DNA of 64,000 nucleotides from the NCBI RefSeq assembly GCF_003023845.1, contig NZ_PYFT01000001.1, forward strand, positions 2,914,001 through 2,978,000, in the 5' to 3' direction. The stretch is from Adhaeribacter arboris. GTDB taxonomy: Bacteria > Bacteroidota > Bacteroidia > Cytophagales > Hymenobacteraceae. This document shows positions 35,907 through 45,364 of this stretch, piece by piece. Both the position numbers and the translations under genes were made by a program. Within the stretch, counting starts at the first letter, position 1, and each line of letters opens with the position of its first letter. The notes under the pieces were generated by a model. The model had not been told where the DNA came from and did no database searches. It saw only the letters and a program-made list of their open reading frames with translations.

Positions 35907-37073
35907 ATGCCTAAAATCCTGATTATAGATGACGAACGCAGCATTCGCAGCACTCTTAAAGAAATTCTGGAATACGAAAATTACACGGTTGATGAAGCTG
36001 CCGACGGCGAAATTGGCTTAGAACAACTGGGCAAGAATAAATACGACGTAGTACTGTGCGACATAAAAATGCCCAAAATGGACGGGCTGGAAGTACTGCA
36101 ACGGGCCCGGGAGGTAGCCCCCGATGTACCATTTATTATGATTTCGGCTCACGGCACCATTGATACGGCCGTAGATGCCACTAAGAAAGGCGCCTATGAT
36201 TTTCTGCAGAAACCACCGGATTTAAACCGCTTACTGGTAACCGTACGGAACGCCTTGGACAAAGCTAATTTGGTTACGGAAACTAAAGTTTTAAAGAAAA
36301 AAATTTCGAAAAACTTTGAAATGGTGGGCAACTCGCCGGCCCTGGAAAAAGTGCGTCGCGCTATTGATAAAGTAGCCCAAACCGATGCCCGCGTATTAAT
36401 TACCGGCCCGAACGGCGCGGGTAAAGAAATGGTAGCCCGCCAATTGCACGAAAAAAGTAATCGGGCCAGCGGCCCAATGATTGAAGTAAACTGCGCCGCT
36501 ATACCCAGTGAACTCATCGAAAGCGAATTGTTTGGGCACGAGAAAGGCTCTTTTACTTCGGCGGTAAAACAACGGATTGGTAAATTTGAGCAAGCCAACG
36601 GCGGTACCCTGTTCCTCGACGAAATTGGGGACATGAGTCTATCGGCCCAGGCCAAAGTGTTGCGGGCGCTGCAGGAAAATAAAATTACCCGGGTAGGCGG
36701 CGAGAAAGAAATCTCGGTAGATGTGCGCGTGGTAGCGGCTACCAATAAAGATCTGCTGAGAGAAATTGAAGAACGTAACTTCCGGGAAGACCTTTACCAT
36801 CGCTTGGGCGTTATTCTTATTCACGTACCGCCTTTAAACGAACGCCGCGAAGATATTCCGGATTTGGTGCAAAAATTTCTGGCCGACATTGCCCGCGATT
36901 ATGGTTCCAAACCCAAACGCATTACTCCGGCGGCTCTCACCTTCCTGCAGCAACTAGACTGGCGCGGTAATATTCGGGAACTGCGCAATGTGGTAGAACG
37001 CCTGGTAATTATGAGCGACGACGAAATATCAGAAGAAGATGCCCGCTCCTTTGCCCGCCCGGCAGTTTCTTAG
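35907..37073 (+). CDS. Sigma-54-type response regulator without Fis HTH
   Basis: This 388-aa protein has an N-terminal receiver domain (phospho-acceptor D52 in VVLCDIKMPKMDG; K102) and a AAA+ domain with Walker A GPNGAGKE (167-174) and FLDEIGDM (about 236-243). The sigma-54 contact loop reads GSFTSA (214-219) rather than GAFTGA, and the protein stops after the AAA+ lid, lacking the Fis-type DNA-binding domain. Its kinase is not adjacent. It resembles NtrC/NtrX-type regulators common in Bacteroidota. Confidence 0.9.
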   Translation: MPKILIIDDERSIRSTLKEILEYENYTVDEAADGEIGLEQLGKNKYDVVLCDIKMPKMDGLEVLQRAREVAPDVPFIMISAHGTIDTAVDATKKGAYDFLQKPPDLNRLLVTVRNALDKANLVTETKVLKKKISKNFEMVGNSPALEKVRRAIDKVAQTDARVLITGPNGAGKEMVARQLHEKSNRASGPMIEVNCAAIPSELIESELFGHEKGSFTSAVKQRIGKFEQANGGTLFLDEIGDMSLSAQAKVLRALQENKITRVGGEKEISVDVRVVAATNKDLLREIEERNFREDLYHRLGVILIHVPPLNERREDIPDLVQKFLADIARDYGSKPKRITPAALTFLQQLDWRGNIRELRNVVERLVIMSDDEISEEDARSFARPAVS

Positions 37074-37304
37074 TTTTTAGCGTTTGAACGTAAGTTGTTA
37101 CTATTATTACAATAATAAAATTATTATCATAATTGTCCTTCAGGAGAATTCTATTTTGCCTTACTGCAAATAATTTCTTTTGAAGGACTTTATTATTTAA
37201 TGGTTAAGGATGTCTTATACAAATAAACTTTAATTAACGGCATCTTACATGCAAAGCCTGAAGCAAACAATGGTTACGCATGGACTATTAAATAAACATA
37301 AATT

Positions 37305-37736
37305 TTATAATAGGTCATTAGCTATATAATATTCTCTGTCTTCTTTTACAAAATTAGGTTCTTTATAGTACTTATTGCTGTTTTTCAAAGCATTCCGTTT
37401 ATAATCAACTGGCTCGTCAATATATTCTTCTACATCTCTGAGATTGATAGCAATTGTGTCATTTACTTTATTCTTAAAGTCAGGAATAAGGATGAGTAGT
37501 TTATCTTGATGTACCTCAATGTCACCTACGTAAGGAGTCGAGTAAGATCTAAAAATCAGGTCTTTACTGCTTTCTCCTTTTTCAGAGAACATTATTTTCC
37601 AAAGGTAGGAAGTGGTGGCTCCTCCATCTAAAACTTCCCATGTGATAGTATTTCCTTTCCAGTTAACTGTTTTCAGCACTTTAGTCTCTCCACATGAGAT
37701 TAAGAAAATCAAAAACCACAAGTATCTTACTTTCAT
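37305..37736 (-). CDS. Hypothetical lipoprotein
   Basis: This 143-aa protein starts at ATG 37736 (a GTG at 37742 would add two residues). It has a lipoprotein signal with FLISC (Cys at about residue 15). The mature part is beta-rich, with TWEVLDGGATTSYLWKIMFS, then a Tyr/Asp-rich C-terminus. No domain is recognised. The gene is AT-rich and alone on its strand beside the LuxE-like gene, 15 nt downstream of it. Confidence 0.6.
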   Translation of the reverse strand: MKVRYLWFLIFLISCGETKVLKTVNWKGNTITWEVLDGGATTSYLWKIMFSEKGESSKDLIFRSYSTPYVGDIEVHQDKLLILIPDFKNKVNDTIAINLRDVEEYIDEPVDYKRNALKNSNKYYKEPNFVKEDREYYIANDLL

Positions 37737-37751
37737 AAACACTCTTAATAA

Positions 37752-38765
37752 CTAACTTACCAATAAATTACACCCCCTAATATCCGAATTATCAAAACGA
37801 CCCAGTACTTCAAAAGAACCGTCCGGGTGCTGTTTTCCTAAATCCTTCGTTTCGATAAAGGCGCAGGAATCTACGTTGGCTAAATCGATAATATTAATAC
37901 CTCCGGTTTTTAAGCTAGAATTTCGGTCTAAAGGATCATTTGGGTCACGCAATATAATTTGCATGGTAGGTGAGCAATAAAAAACTCCCCGTTCTTTGGA
38001 ATAAGCCTGCGACAACAACTCCGTCATGCCGTATTCCGAATGAATGGAATGAACCCCGAAAGCTTGCTGCAATAAAGCGTGTAATTCGCGGCGGATCATT
38101 TCCCGGCGCCGGCCCTTCATGCCCCCGGTTTCCATAATTATTACTTCCTGAAATAAGCTGGATTGATGATTCTCTTGAACAAAATCGGCTAAGTCGAGGA
38201 GCGCATAAGTTACTCCAAATAAAACTACTTTTTTGCCACTCTGTTTGGCTCGTTGTAATGCCGTCAACAAAGCATTTTGGTCATGCAGGAAAAATCCGGG
38301 TTCCGCCTGACCAGATTTTTGCATAAAATAATCGACCATTGCAACCAAAGACGAGTTTCCTTGCTCTATATAAGAGGGTAACAAAGCTAAAAACACGTAA
38401 TCGGCAAGTGATCCGTATTGACTCTCGAATAGCAATTGGGTGTTATGGAGATAAAAAGTTACCTCCGGTAACAAATGGCGGCTCCGTTCCGTTTGGGTAG
38501 TGCCGCTACTCCGGAAAATGGTTTGTGGCGTGAAAGTACCCGTTTGGACGGCTTGCGTTTTAAAGAATTCGATGGGTAAAAAAGGAATTTCGGCTAGAGA
38601 TTTTACTCTTTCAGGCTTAATTCGTAATCCGTTAACATAAGCCTGGTAAACCACATTATGGCGTACCTGGTACTGAAATAAGGTTAAGGCTCGTTCTTCA
38701 AAATCACTTTTACTCGCAGGAATTTGAGAATGAAGTTGATACTTAAAATTTTGTTTAAAATCCAT
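37752..38765 (-). CDS. LuxE-like acyl-protein synthetase
   Basis: This 337-aa adenylate-forming enzyme is of the LuxE type: ATP/acyl motif FRSSGTTQTERSRH (about residues 83-96), VLFGVTYALLDLADF, METGGMKGRRREM (about 207-219), and HSEYGMTELLSQAY (about 238-251). Stand-alone homologues are widespread in Bacteroidota, sometimes beside lipid or polyketide genes; the acyl partner is unknown. ATG 38765 is preferred over a TTG at 38783. Confidence 0.85.
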   Translation of the reverse strand: MDFKQNFKYQLHSQIPASKSDFEERALTLFQYQVRHNVVYQAYVNGLRIKPERVKSLAEIPFLPIEFFKTQAVQTGTFTPQTIFRSSGTTQTERSRHLLPEVTFYLHNTQLLFESQYGSLADYVFLALLPSYIEQGNSSLVAMVDYFMQKSGQAEPGFFLHDQNALLTALQRAKQSGKKVVLFGVTYALLDLADFVQENHQSSLFQEVIIMETGGMKGRRREMIRRELHALLQQAFGVHSIHSEYGMTELLSQAYSKERGVFYCSPTMQIILRDPNDPLDRNSSLKTGGINIIDLANVDSCAFIETKDLGKQHPDGSFEVLGRFDNSDIRGCNLLVS

Positions 38766-38943
38766 TAAGCGGCGGTAAAACAATTACCCTTTTCGATCGT
38801 TAAAAATTTAGTAAATGTAACTGTCTTTAAGCTTAATTTAGTATTTTACTAAAATTAGAATAGTCTTTAAGAGTTTTAAATAACTAGGCGATAACTTAGT
38901 TTAAACGTATACTTTACAGCGTAAAACGTACTACTTACTTAGA

Positions 38944-39504
38944 ATGAAAAATACTTTATCTGTTTTTTCTTTGCTCTTGCTTTTTACCGGCCTGTTGGGT
39001 TCTTGTCATAACCCACCCAAATTTCCCATTGAGCCAAATATAAGTTTTAAAAAGGTGGTGCCGTACCATTTCACCGAAAACGGTCAGCCAAAAGATTCTG
39101 TGGTGGTTATTATCCGGTTTGAAGATGGGGACGGGGATTTAGGATTAACCGATGCCGATAACCAACCACCCTTTAATCCCTCCGGGCCACTTGTTCCTAA
39201 TGGGCCTGTTGTACCACAGGGAGAGTTTTTTTACAATTACTTTATCAAAATGTTTATTAAGCGAAACGGTCAGTTTGAGGAATTTCAATTTCCGAGCGCG
39301 GGAGGTTTAAACGGTCGTTTTTTTCCTTTAGCGCCGGATGGTCGTACCGGGCCTTTGGAAGGTGATTTAAATTATGGCTTTATTATTCGACCGGGCCGGA
39401 ATTTTGTGGTAGGCGATGTGGTAAAATTTGAAGTGTACATTGTAGATAAGCAACTGCATTCAAGTAATAAAATCACCACCGACGAAGTAACCCTGTTTCA
39501 GTAA
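38944..39504 (+). CDS. Putative lipoprotein with DGDGDLG motif
   Basis: This 186-aa protein has a lipoprotein signal (SLLLLFTGLLGSC, Cys at about 21). The mature part has the IRFEDGDGDLGL motif that recurs in a family of Bacteroidota surface lipoproteins and may bind calcium, then a Pro-rich stretch and an immunoglobulin-like C-terminal strand pattern (VKFEVYIVDKQLHSSN). The function is unknown. Confidence 0.72.
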   Translation: MKNTLSVFSLLLLFTGLLGSCHNPPKFPIEPNISFKKVVPYHFTENGQPKDSVVVIIRFEDGDGDLGLTDADNQPPFNPSGPLVPNGPVVPQGEFFYNYFIKMFIKRNGQFEEFQFPSAGGLNGRFFPLAPDGRTGPLEGDLNYGFIIRPGRNFVVGDVVKFEVYIVDKQLHSSNKITTDEVTLFQ

Positions 39505-39520
39505 CTTACTTTCCTCTGTA

Positions 39521-39561
39521 AAAACAAAATGCCACTCTACTAGGGGGTGGCATTTTGTTTT
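39521..39561. terminator. Intrinsic terminator
   Basis: AAAACAAAATGCCAC (39521-39535) pairs with GTGGCATTTTGTTTT (39547-39561), a 15-bp perfect stem with an 11-nt loop, ending in a T-rich run. It terminates the lipoprotein gene at 38944-39504. Confidence 0.85.
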
Positions 39562-39732
39562 ATAATCCATTACGGATTTTTCAAGAGATTTTAAAAACGT
39601 TAGGCAGAATACCTTTGGTGGTAAAATTAACTTGCATCCCGAAAAAGTAAATTATATTTGCCGCCGCACCGAACCGACCGGCCTTAACCCCGTACAGGGT
39701 ATCCGGTAACTAAATAGACCTACTTGTACTTT

Positions 39733-40617
39733 ATGATTGAAGCAGTTAAATTCTGGAACGAACCAAACAATAAATCACACTGGGATCCTTTGCTCGACCC
39801 CGAATGGCGCATTTACGGCGAAATGGTTAAATTAGCCGCTGCCGCCGTTAAAGCCGAAAAGCCCGCTATTTTACGGGTTTTAGGTGGTATCTCTCCCATC
39901 GACCCGTTTTTTATTCAACGATTAATAAATTACGGCACCTTAGAAAATTTAAATGCCGTAGCGGTGCACGGCTTCCCGCTGGACTGGAACCTTTGGCAAA
40001 TTCATGAATGGCCAGCTAAAATTGCCGAAATTGAAGCTGTTACGCATTTACCCGTGTGGGTTACCGAAGTGGGAATTTCTAGTTTTGGCGCCGAAGAAGT
40101 GCAAGAGTTTGGGCTACGTCGTACTGCTGAATTGTTGTTAGGCCGGGTAGACCGGGCGCATTGGTATAGCCTGTACGATTTACCGCGCAACTGGGAGGCT
40201 ACTACCCGCCACCGCGAAGCCGAAGGTTCGTCTTATTACCGTCATTTCCATATGGGTTTGCTGCGGGAAGATGGCTCGCCGAAGCTCGCTTTAAAGCACT
40301 TCTCCGATTTTACCCCGGAATTTGGTATTTGTCAATGGTTTCATTTTGAGGACCACCGCCTGGATGATGCTATTAACTGGCTGCGGAAGTTAGGAGTAAA
40401 ACGTTTGCGAACCGGCTTAAGCTGGGCCGACTGGTTAAGACCCAACGCCGAAGTATGGTTTGATCATGTCATGAAAAAGCTGGATGAATTCGATTTAACG
40501 GTAACTTTTTGCTTTACACCGGAATCGAAGGGAATTCAGCCACACCATACCAGCCCACCGCAAAACATAGAAGAATTCGCCGATTTTTGCGTTACGATGA
40601 TGCGCCGTTATGCTTAA
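39733..40617 (+). CDS. Circularly permuted TIM-barrel glycoside hydrolase (beta-xylosidase-like)
   Basis: This 294-aa protein starts at ATG 39733. Almost at its N-terminus comes KFWNEPNNKSHWD, the beta-4 acid/base Glu motif of clan A glycosidases; the nucleophile motif VWVTEVGIS follows at about residue 111 (beta-7). After the beta-8 region, the C-terminal third reads like strands 1-3 (ICQWFHFEDHRLDDAINWL, VKRLRTGLSWADW, LTVTFCFTPES) and ends with EEFADFCVTMMRRYA, which normally precedes WNEPN. The strand order therefore appears to be 4-8 then 1-3. No signal peptide is present. It is followed by a GT9-like gene. Confidence 0.75.
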   Translation: MIEAVKFWNEPNNKSHWDPLLDPEWRIYGEMVKLAAAAVKAEKPAILRVLGGISPIDPFFIQRLINYGTLENLNAVAVHGFPLDWNLWQIHEWPAKIAEIEAVTHLPVWVTEVGISSFGAEEVQEFGLRRTAELLLGRVDRAHWYSLYDLPRNWEATTRHREAEGSSYYRHFHMGLLREDGSPKLALKHFSDFTPEFGICQWFHFEDHRLDDAINWLRKLGVKRLRTGLSWADWLRPNAEVWFDHVMKKLDEFDLTVTFCFTPESKGIQPHHTSPPQNIEEFADFCVTMMRRYA

Positions 40618-40673
40618 AAAGCCAATTTTCACCTTAACGGGTAAATGGTTAAATTTTTTAATTAAATAACGGA

Positions 40674-41591
40674 ATGAGTCAAGAAGTTCAGGAAGCCCTT
40701 ACCGACTTGTGGATGTATCACATGCGCCACGGGGCGTTTGAAGAAGCCTGGAAAAAAAGTGATAAAGACCTGAAAGCCCGGGTCGGCCAACCCTGCTGGC
40801 ATTGGCCCCGGCATTTTCAATATATTTGGGACGGTACTCCGCTCGCCGGCAAACGGGTGCTCGTAAGGTGCTACCATGGTTTAGGCGATACCATTCAGTT
40901 TATCCGGTACGTGCCATTATTAAAGGAAATGGCCAAAGAAGTAATGGTGTGGGCTCAGGCACCTTTGATACCGCTTTTAGAAACGGTACCGGGCATTAAC
41001 CAACTTTTACCCTTACACGATGGTACCCCCGAAGTTGCTTACGAAGTAGATGTAGAAATCATGGAACTGCCGCATGTTTTCCGAACTACCCTAGCTACCA
41101 TTCCTGCTCAATCTCCCTATTTGCACGTAGACTCCATTCACCTTTCTCCCAATAACGGACTAACCAAAGTGGGACTCGTTTGGAAAGCAGGCGATTGGGA
41201 TGAACGCCGATCCATTCCGTTTTCCTATTTGGCGCCTTTAGCTGAGTTAAGTGGTATTCAACTGTATATCCTGCAGGCCGATGCCCCTGCCAATGGCTGG
41301 GATGGCAAATCGGGTATTTATCCGGGCAATTTTAATCTTTCGGACTATGCTCGTTTGGTAAAAGGCTTAGACTTAATGATTACCGTTGATTCTATGCCGG
41401 CGCATTTGGCGGGAGCTTTAGGTATACCGGTTTGGACGTTGCTGCACCTCGAAGCTGATTGGCGCTGGATGGTTAACCGAAACGACAGTCCCTGGTACCC
41501 TACCATGCGGCTCTTCCGGCAAACGGAGGCCAGCGATTGGACAGGTGTTATCCAGCGAGTGGCGAACGAGTTAAAGAAAATTAGTAAATAA
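40674..41591 (+). CDS. GT9-like glycosyltransferase (heptosyltransferase-type)
   Basis: This 305-aa protein has GLGDTIQFIRYVPLLKEM (about residues 69-86), then KVGLVWKAGDWDERRSIPF (about 163-181), a Rossmann C-half with LVKGLDLMITVDSMPAHLAG and GIPVWTLLHLEADWRWM, the pattern of TPR-linked glycosyltransferases related to ADP-heptose:LPS heptosyltransferases. The usual long TPR N-terminus is reduced to one helical pair. It lies 56 nt after the glycosidase gene, so the two may act on the same glycan. Confidence 0.78.
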   Translation: MSQEVQEALTDLWMYHMRHGAFEEAWKKSDKDLKARVGQPCWHWPRHFQYIWDGTPLAGKRVLVRCYHGLGDTIQFIRYVPLLKEMAKEVMVWAQAPLIPLLETVPGINQLLPLHDGTPEVAYEVDVEIMELPHVFRTTLATIPAQSPYLHVDSIHLSPNNGLTKVGLVWKAGDWDERRSIPFSYLAPLAELSGIQLYILQADAPANGWDGKSGIYPGNFNLSDYARLVKGLDLMITVDSMPAHLAGALGIPVWTLLHLEADWRWMVNRNDSPWYPTMRLFRQTEASDWTGVIQRVANELKKISK

Positions 41592-41766
41592 ACATTTCTT
41601 AGTGAGCTGCCAATTAAAGAAGCTACCATTATTTTAAAGCAGCTTTAGGCTGATAAACTGTTGCTAACTGCACGAATAAAGCAAGCTGCTCTCGCCGAGG
41701 AACAATAGATATAGGCTTTTTATCCCAGCATTGCGGATTTTAGTTTACTTCACTCTCTCTATTAAA

Positions 41767-42519
41767 CTACCTACTGGAATTTCGGCCCCAAATGTTAATT
41801 ACCAAACCTAAGCTAAACACCGAATAACCCGCTGTTAAAGCTTTCCGGTTTTTCAGACCAAAATTACCCCCACTGGTATATTGCAACTGTACTGCCGGGC
41901 TAAAGGCCAAACGGGTGTAAAAAATGGGTTCTACAAATATATTATCTTCGGTTGGCTTTATTTCACCGTTGCGTACGTGGCGGTACATATCTATGTAACT
42001 CATGCGCAAAGCAGTACCATAATTAAGCGGAAAACTATTCCCGAATAGGCGCAAATCTTTTTTCTTTTTAGAAGTAAAGTTTACCTGCAGAAAGTATTTG
42101 TCGTAGTTACCCGATATCCGATTGTAAGTAGTTATTTCTTCGGCACCGGTTTGTTTTTCGGTGCGGTCGCTACTACCCCGGCCAATACCGGCATACGCTT
42201 CCAGCACCCTGTTTTTATCTGTACCAAAGCTGGTAAAATAACCTCCGCCTACTTCAAACAAGTTATGCCGGAAATCTTCTTTCTTGCGGTGGTTATTTAG
42301 CCGGGAACCGTTCATCATGACGCCAAAGTGATTTGAAACCGCGTAGGCGCCATTAATACTAAAATTTCCTTTAAGGGTCGCGTGCCCTCCCGCGCTAATT
42401 TCGCCCTTTTGGGTAAACATGGGAGTGTTGGGTACATTAGGCATATACACCGAGGAACATCCTGATAATAACCAGGCACAACCCACTAAAATGCTCAAAA
42501 ATCGATAAGTATTTCTCAT
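41767..42519 (-). CDS. Putative outer-membrane beta-barrel lipoprotein
   Basis: This 250-aa protein has a lipoprotein-type signal (LVGCAWLLSGC, Cys at about 21). The rest shows alternating-residue strands (HATLKGNFSINGAYAVSN, AGIGRGSS, VQLQYTSGGNFG) with a small barrel character and a C-terminal YSVFSLGLVINIWG. The function is unknown. Confidence 0.65.
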   Translation of the reverse strand: MRNTYRFLSILVGCAWLLSGCSSVYMPNVPNTPMFTQKGEISAGGHATLKGNFSINGAYAVSNHFGVMMNGSRLNNHRKKEDFRHNLFEVGGGYFTSFGTDKNRVLEAYAGIGRGSSDRTEKQTGAEEITTYNRISGNYDKYFLQVNFTSKKKKDLRLFGNSFPLNYGTALRMSYIDMYRHVRNGEIKPTEDNIFVEPIFYTRLAFSPAVQLQYTSGGNFGLKNRKALTAGYSVFSLGLVINIWGRNSSR

Positions 42520-42964
42520 AGCGGCAGACGATTTAACGGTTCTATCACGCTGCTAACTTGCAACTAAAATCGCAACCGGCCTCTATCCTAAGGTTCCTAT
42601 TTATACAATTTTTATACAACCGTTATCCACCTATTTACAAACATTTAATTTTCAAAATATTCAGGAGTTTAGTCCATAGACTACCGTTATAATGTATTAC
42701 CTGCAAGTCTGTTACAGGCTAAACAAACCGGTATTTTCTACTAAACTGCATATTTGAATTTTGCCGCTTTTACTAATTATCTCTTCCAGCAAACAACTGG
42801 TGCTAGTTAAGTACAGCAGGTTTCTGGATATGTTAACCAGTTAACAATTGGCTATCCAGGCAGATAGTCCGAGCAGAAGAAACTTTACCAACACTAACTT
42901 TCTACAATAAAAAAGCCCTGCTCTCGAAGAAAAAAGCAGGGCTTCACTAAAATTTAAATCTAAC
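42520..42964. other. Gene-free interval with rny terminator
   Basis: No coding frame is supported. It contains the promoter region of the lipoprotein gene on the left and the terminator of the rny operon on the right (42913-42944). Nothing else stands out. Confidence 0.5.
42908..42946 (-). terminator. Intrinsic terminator of the pheT-zapA-rny run
   Basis: On the minus strand AAGCCCTGCT (42944-42935) pairs with AGCAGGGCTT (42922-42913) followed by TTTTTATTG. It lies 20 nt after the rny stop. Confidence 0.85.
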
Positions 42965-44530
42965 TTATTTCGCGTAGCTCACGGAACGCATTTCCCGGAT
43001 AACCGTAATTTTTATTTGGCCGGGGTACTGCATTTCTTTTTCTATTTTTTGCGAAATATCAAATGATAGTTGCTGAGCGCGTTCGTCGGTTACATTATCG
43101 GCATCTACCATTACGCGGAGTTCGCGACCCGCCTGGATGGCGTAGCATTGGTTTACGCCTTCAAAACTTACGGCGGTTTCTTCCAATTCTTTTAAACGCT
43201 TGATATACGATTCCATTATTTCGCGGCGGGCACCCGGGCGTGAACCCGAAATGGCGTCGCAGGCTTGCACAATTGGCGAAATCATGGCGGTCATTTCCAT
43301 TTCATCGTGGTGGGCACCAATGGCATTTACTACATCCGGATGTTCTTTGTATTTTTTAGCCAGCTCCATCCCTAAAATAGCGTGCGGCAATTCAGGCTCA
43401 TCGGGGGTTACTTTACCAATATCGTGGAGCAAGCCGGCGCGTTTAGCGTGTTTTACGTTTAAGCCCAATTCCGCGGCCATAGTGGCGCACAGGTTGGCTA
43501 CTTCGCGAGAGTGCTGCAGTAAGTTTTGCCCGTACGATGACCGGAAGCGCATACGGCCAACCATTTTAATTAACTCCGGATGCAAACCGTGAATACCTAA
43601 ATCAATAATAGTCCGCTCCCCAATCTCTACAATTTCTTCTTCAATGTTTTTCTTGGTTTTCGCTACTACTTCCTCAATCCGGGCCGGGTGAATACGCCCA
43701 TCGGAAACTAAACGGTGCAACGATAAACGGGCAATTTCGCGGCGAACCGGGTCAAAACCGGAGATAATAATGGCTTCCGGAGTATCATCCACGATAATCT
43801 CCACCCCGGTAGCGGCTTCCAAAGCCCGGATGTTCCGACCTTCCCGGCCAATAATTTTACCTTTTACGTCGTCGGATTCAATGTTAAAAACGGATACGCA
43901 GTTTTCAATGGCGTGCTCGGCGGCTGTCCGCTGAATGGTTTCCAGAACCACTTTTTTCGCATCTTTCGAAGCAGTAAGCTTGGCTTGGGCTACTACATCT
44001 TTCACGTAAGATGAGGCCTGAATTTGAGCTTCATTTTTCAGAGTTTCCACGAGTTGCTCGCGGGCTTCGGCGGCGGATAAGTTGGCAATATGTTCCAGTT
44101 GCCCGATAATTGACTGGTGTTCTTTTTCTACTTCTTCTTTGCGTTTTTTTAGACCTTCGGCTTGAACCGCTAGTTGCTCTTTTAAAATATTTAATTCGTT
44201 CTCCTTGCGTTTTATCTGCTCGAGCTGCGTATTTACCTGTTGTTCCCGTTGTTTAACTTTAGCTTCGTTTTGAATAATTATTTGTTTCTTTTTGTTTGAA
44301 TCTTCTTCAAATTCGGCTTTCAGGCTGAGGAATTTTTCTTTGGCTTCGTGAATACGATTTTTTTTGATGCTTTCGGCATCCAATTCAGCTTCTTTAATAA
44401 TGAGCTTGGCCTTTTCGCGGGCAGCATCCTGGTGTTTCTTAAACACCTGGTTTAATAACACCCGGCCAATGTAAACGCCCACGCCGAGCGCCACCAAAGC
44501 CGTGATGATAATATAAAGAGTAGTAGACAT
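42965..44530 (-). CDS. rny: Ribonuclease Y
   Basis: This 521-aa protein has an N-terminal membrane helix ([18 protein letters not shown]), a long coiled coil (about residues 25-195), a KH domain (about 210-275, [15 protein letters not shown]) and an HD phosphohydrolase domain with LLHDIGKV (about residue 365) and AHHDEMEM. It starts mRNA decay by endonucleolytic cleavage at the membrane. It is the last gene of the pheT / coiled-coil / zapA / rny run. Confidence 0.96.
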   Translation of the reverse strand: MSTTLYIIITALVALGVGVYIGRVLLNQVFKKHQDAAREKAKLIIKEAELDAESIKKNRIHEAKEKFLSLKAEFEEDSNKKKQIIIQNEAKVKQREQQVNTQLEQIKRKENELNILKEQLAVQAEGLKKRKEEVEKEHQSIIGQLEHIANLSAAEAREQLVETLKNEAQIQASSYVKDVVAQAKLTASKDAKKVVLETIQRTAAEHAIENCVSVFNIESDDVKGKIIGREGRNIRALEAATGVEIIVDDTPEAIIISGFDPVRREIARLSLHRLVSDGRIHPARIEEVVAKTKKNIEEEIVEIGERTIIDLGIHGLHPELIKMVGRMRFRSSYGQNLLQHSREVANLCATMAAELGLNVKHAKRAGLLHDIGKVTPDEPELPHAILGMELAKKYKEHPDVVNAIGAHHDEMEMTAMISPIVQACDAISGSRPGARREIMESYIKRLKELEETAVSFEGVNQCYAIQAGRELRVMVDADNVTDERAQQLSFDISQKIEKEMQYPGQIKITVIREMRSVSYAK

Positions 44531-44632
44531 AACTATAATTTTTAGGGTTTATTAAAAAATTATAGCAATAGGCCGCCATTAACAGGGTAACAACCGGTAA
44601 ATAAACAAGAAAAGGACAAGTGGCAAAACTCG

Positions 44633-44923
44633 CTAATCTAATTTAAGAGAGGCTAAAAGCTTGTTTAAATGAGTAAGTTTATCGACCAGGGTGCTTTCAT
44701 TCTCCGCTTTACTTTGCGCCGAATGTATTTTATCGGCCAAGGTTTCCAGAGCAACCATGGCCAATAAGTCTTGTTTATCCGCAGTACCGAATTGTTCCCG
44801 AAACGCTTTCAGGCGCTCGTTGAGCATTCGGCCCGCGGCCCGTAGTCTTTCTTCTTCTTCCTCATTTACCCGCATTGGATAATCGCGATCCGCTATTCTT
44901 ATTTTTATAGACAATTCACTCAT
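44633..44923 (-). CDS. zapA: Cell division protein ZapA
   Basis: This 96-aa protein has the ZapA globular head (SIKIRIADRDYPMRVNEEEE, residues 5-24) and a C-terminal coiled coil (about 55-95). It promotes FtsZ bundling at the division ring. The adjacent small coiled-coil protein may be a ZapB-like partner. Confidence 0.9.
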   Translation of the reverse strand: MSELSIKIRIADRDYPMRVNEEEEERLRAAGRMLNERLKAFREQFGTADKQDLLAMVALETLADKIHSAQSKAENESTLVDKLTHLNKLLASLKLD

Positions 44924-45066
44924 TCCGTTGCGTTTTACTGGTTGTTTTTGGGTTGCCTGTTCTTTTCGCCCGTCAGTCAGGGCAAAGTGTTTGGTTTAAA
45001 ACTGAATGCTTACTTTCTTTATATTCAACAACAAACAATTTATTTATTCCGGTTAAACAACCAGGT

Positions 45067-45363
45067 TTAATCTCTTAGATAAGCTAAGCACTTATCAATC
45101 TCTCTAATATACTCGTTTATTTTAAGTTTTAATTCTGTCGACTGGGCAGGCTCTGCTGCTATTGTATTTACAATTTTAGAAATATTATCTTTATTTTGAA
45201 AATTTTTTATTTCTTCGTCTTTTGTATCAATTACTGTCTGTAAGTTATGAATAATATAACGGGCCTGGTCCAAACTTTCCCGCACGGAATGATAACTAGC
45301 GATTAACTGCGTTATTCGCTGTTCTAAAAGCGCTATCTGTTCTAACTCCTGACCAGTACTCAT
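45067..45363 (-). CDS. Small coiled-coil protein, ZapB-like
   Basis: This 98-aa protein is almost entirely predicted coiled coil (IALLEQRITQLIASYHSVRE and onward), lacking any catalytic motif. It lies between pheT (1-nt gap) and zapA, an order I recall from other Bacteroidota, which suggests a role in division together with ZapA. The assignment is by context only. Confidence 0.7.
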   Translation of the reverse strand: MSTGQELEQIALLEQRITQLIASYHSVRESLDQARYIIHNLQTVIDTKDEEIKNFQNKDNISKIVNTIAAEPAQSTELKLKINEYIREIDKCLAYLRD

Positions 45364-45364
45364 A

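Noticed and set aside
36194-36745. Minus-strand frame opposite the sigma-54 regulator
   Set aside because: Shadow of the AAA+ domain; low-complexity translation.
37255-37756. Cassette-like flanks of the lipoprotein gene at 37305-37736 (GTTAGTT on one side, GTTACGC on the other)
   Set aside because: GTTAG is simply the end of the LuxE-like gene, and the other side has no convincing paired arms.
44924-45066. 6S RNA or other structured RNA upstream of zapA
   Set aside because: No long hairpin with an internal bubble can be seen by eye; the sequence is plain intergenic.
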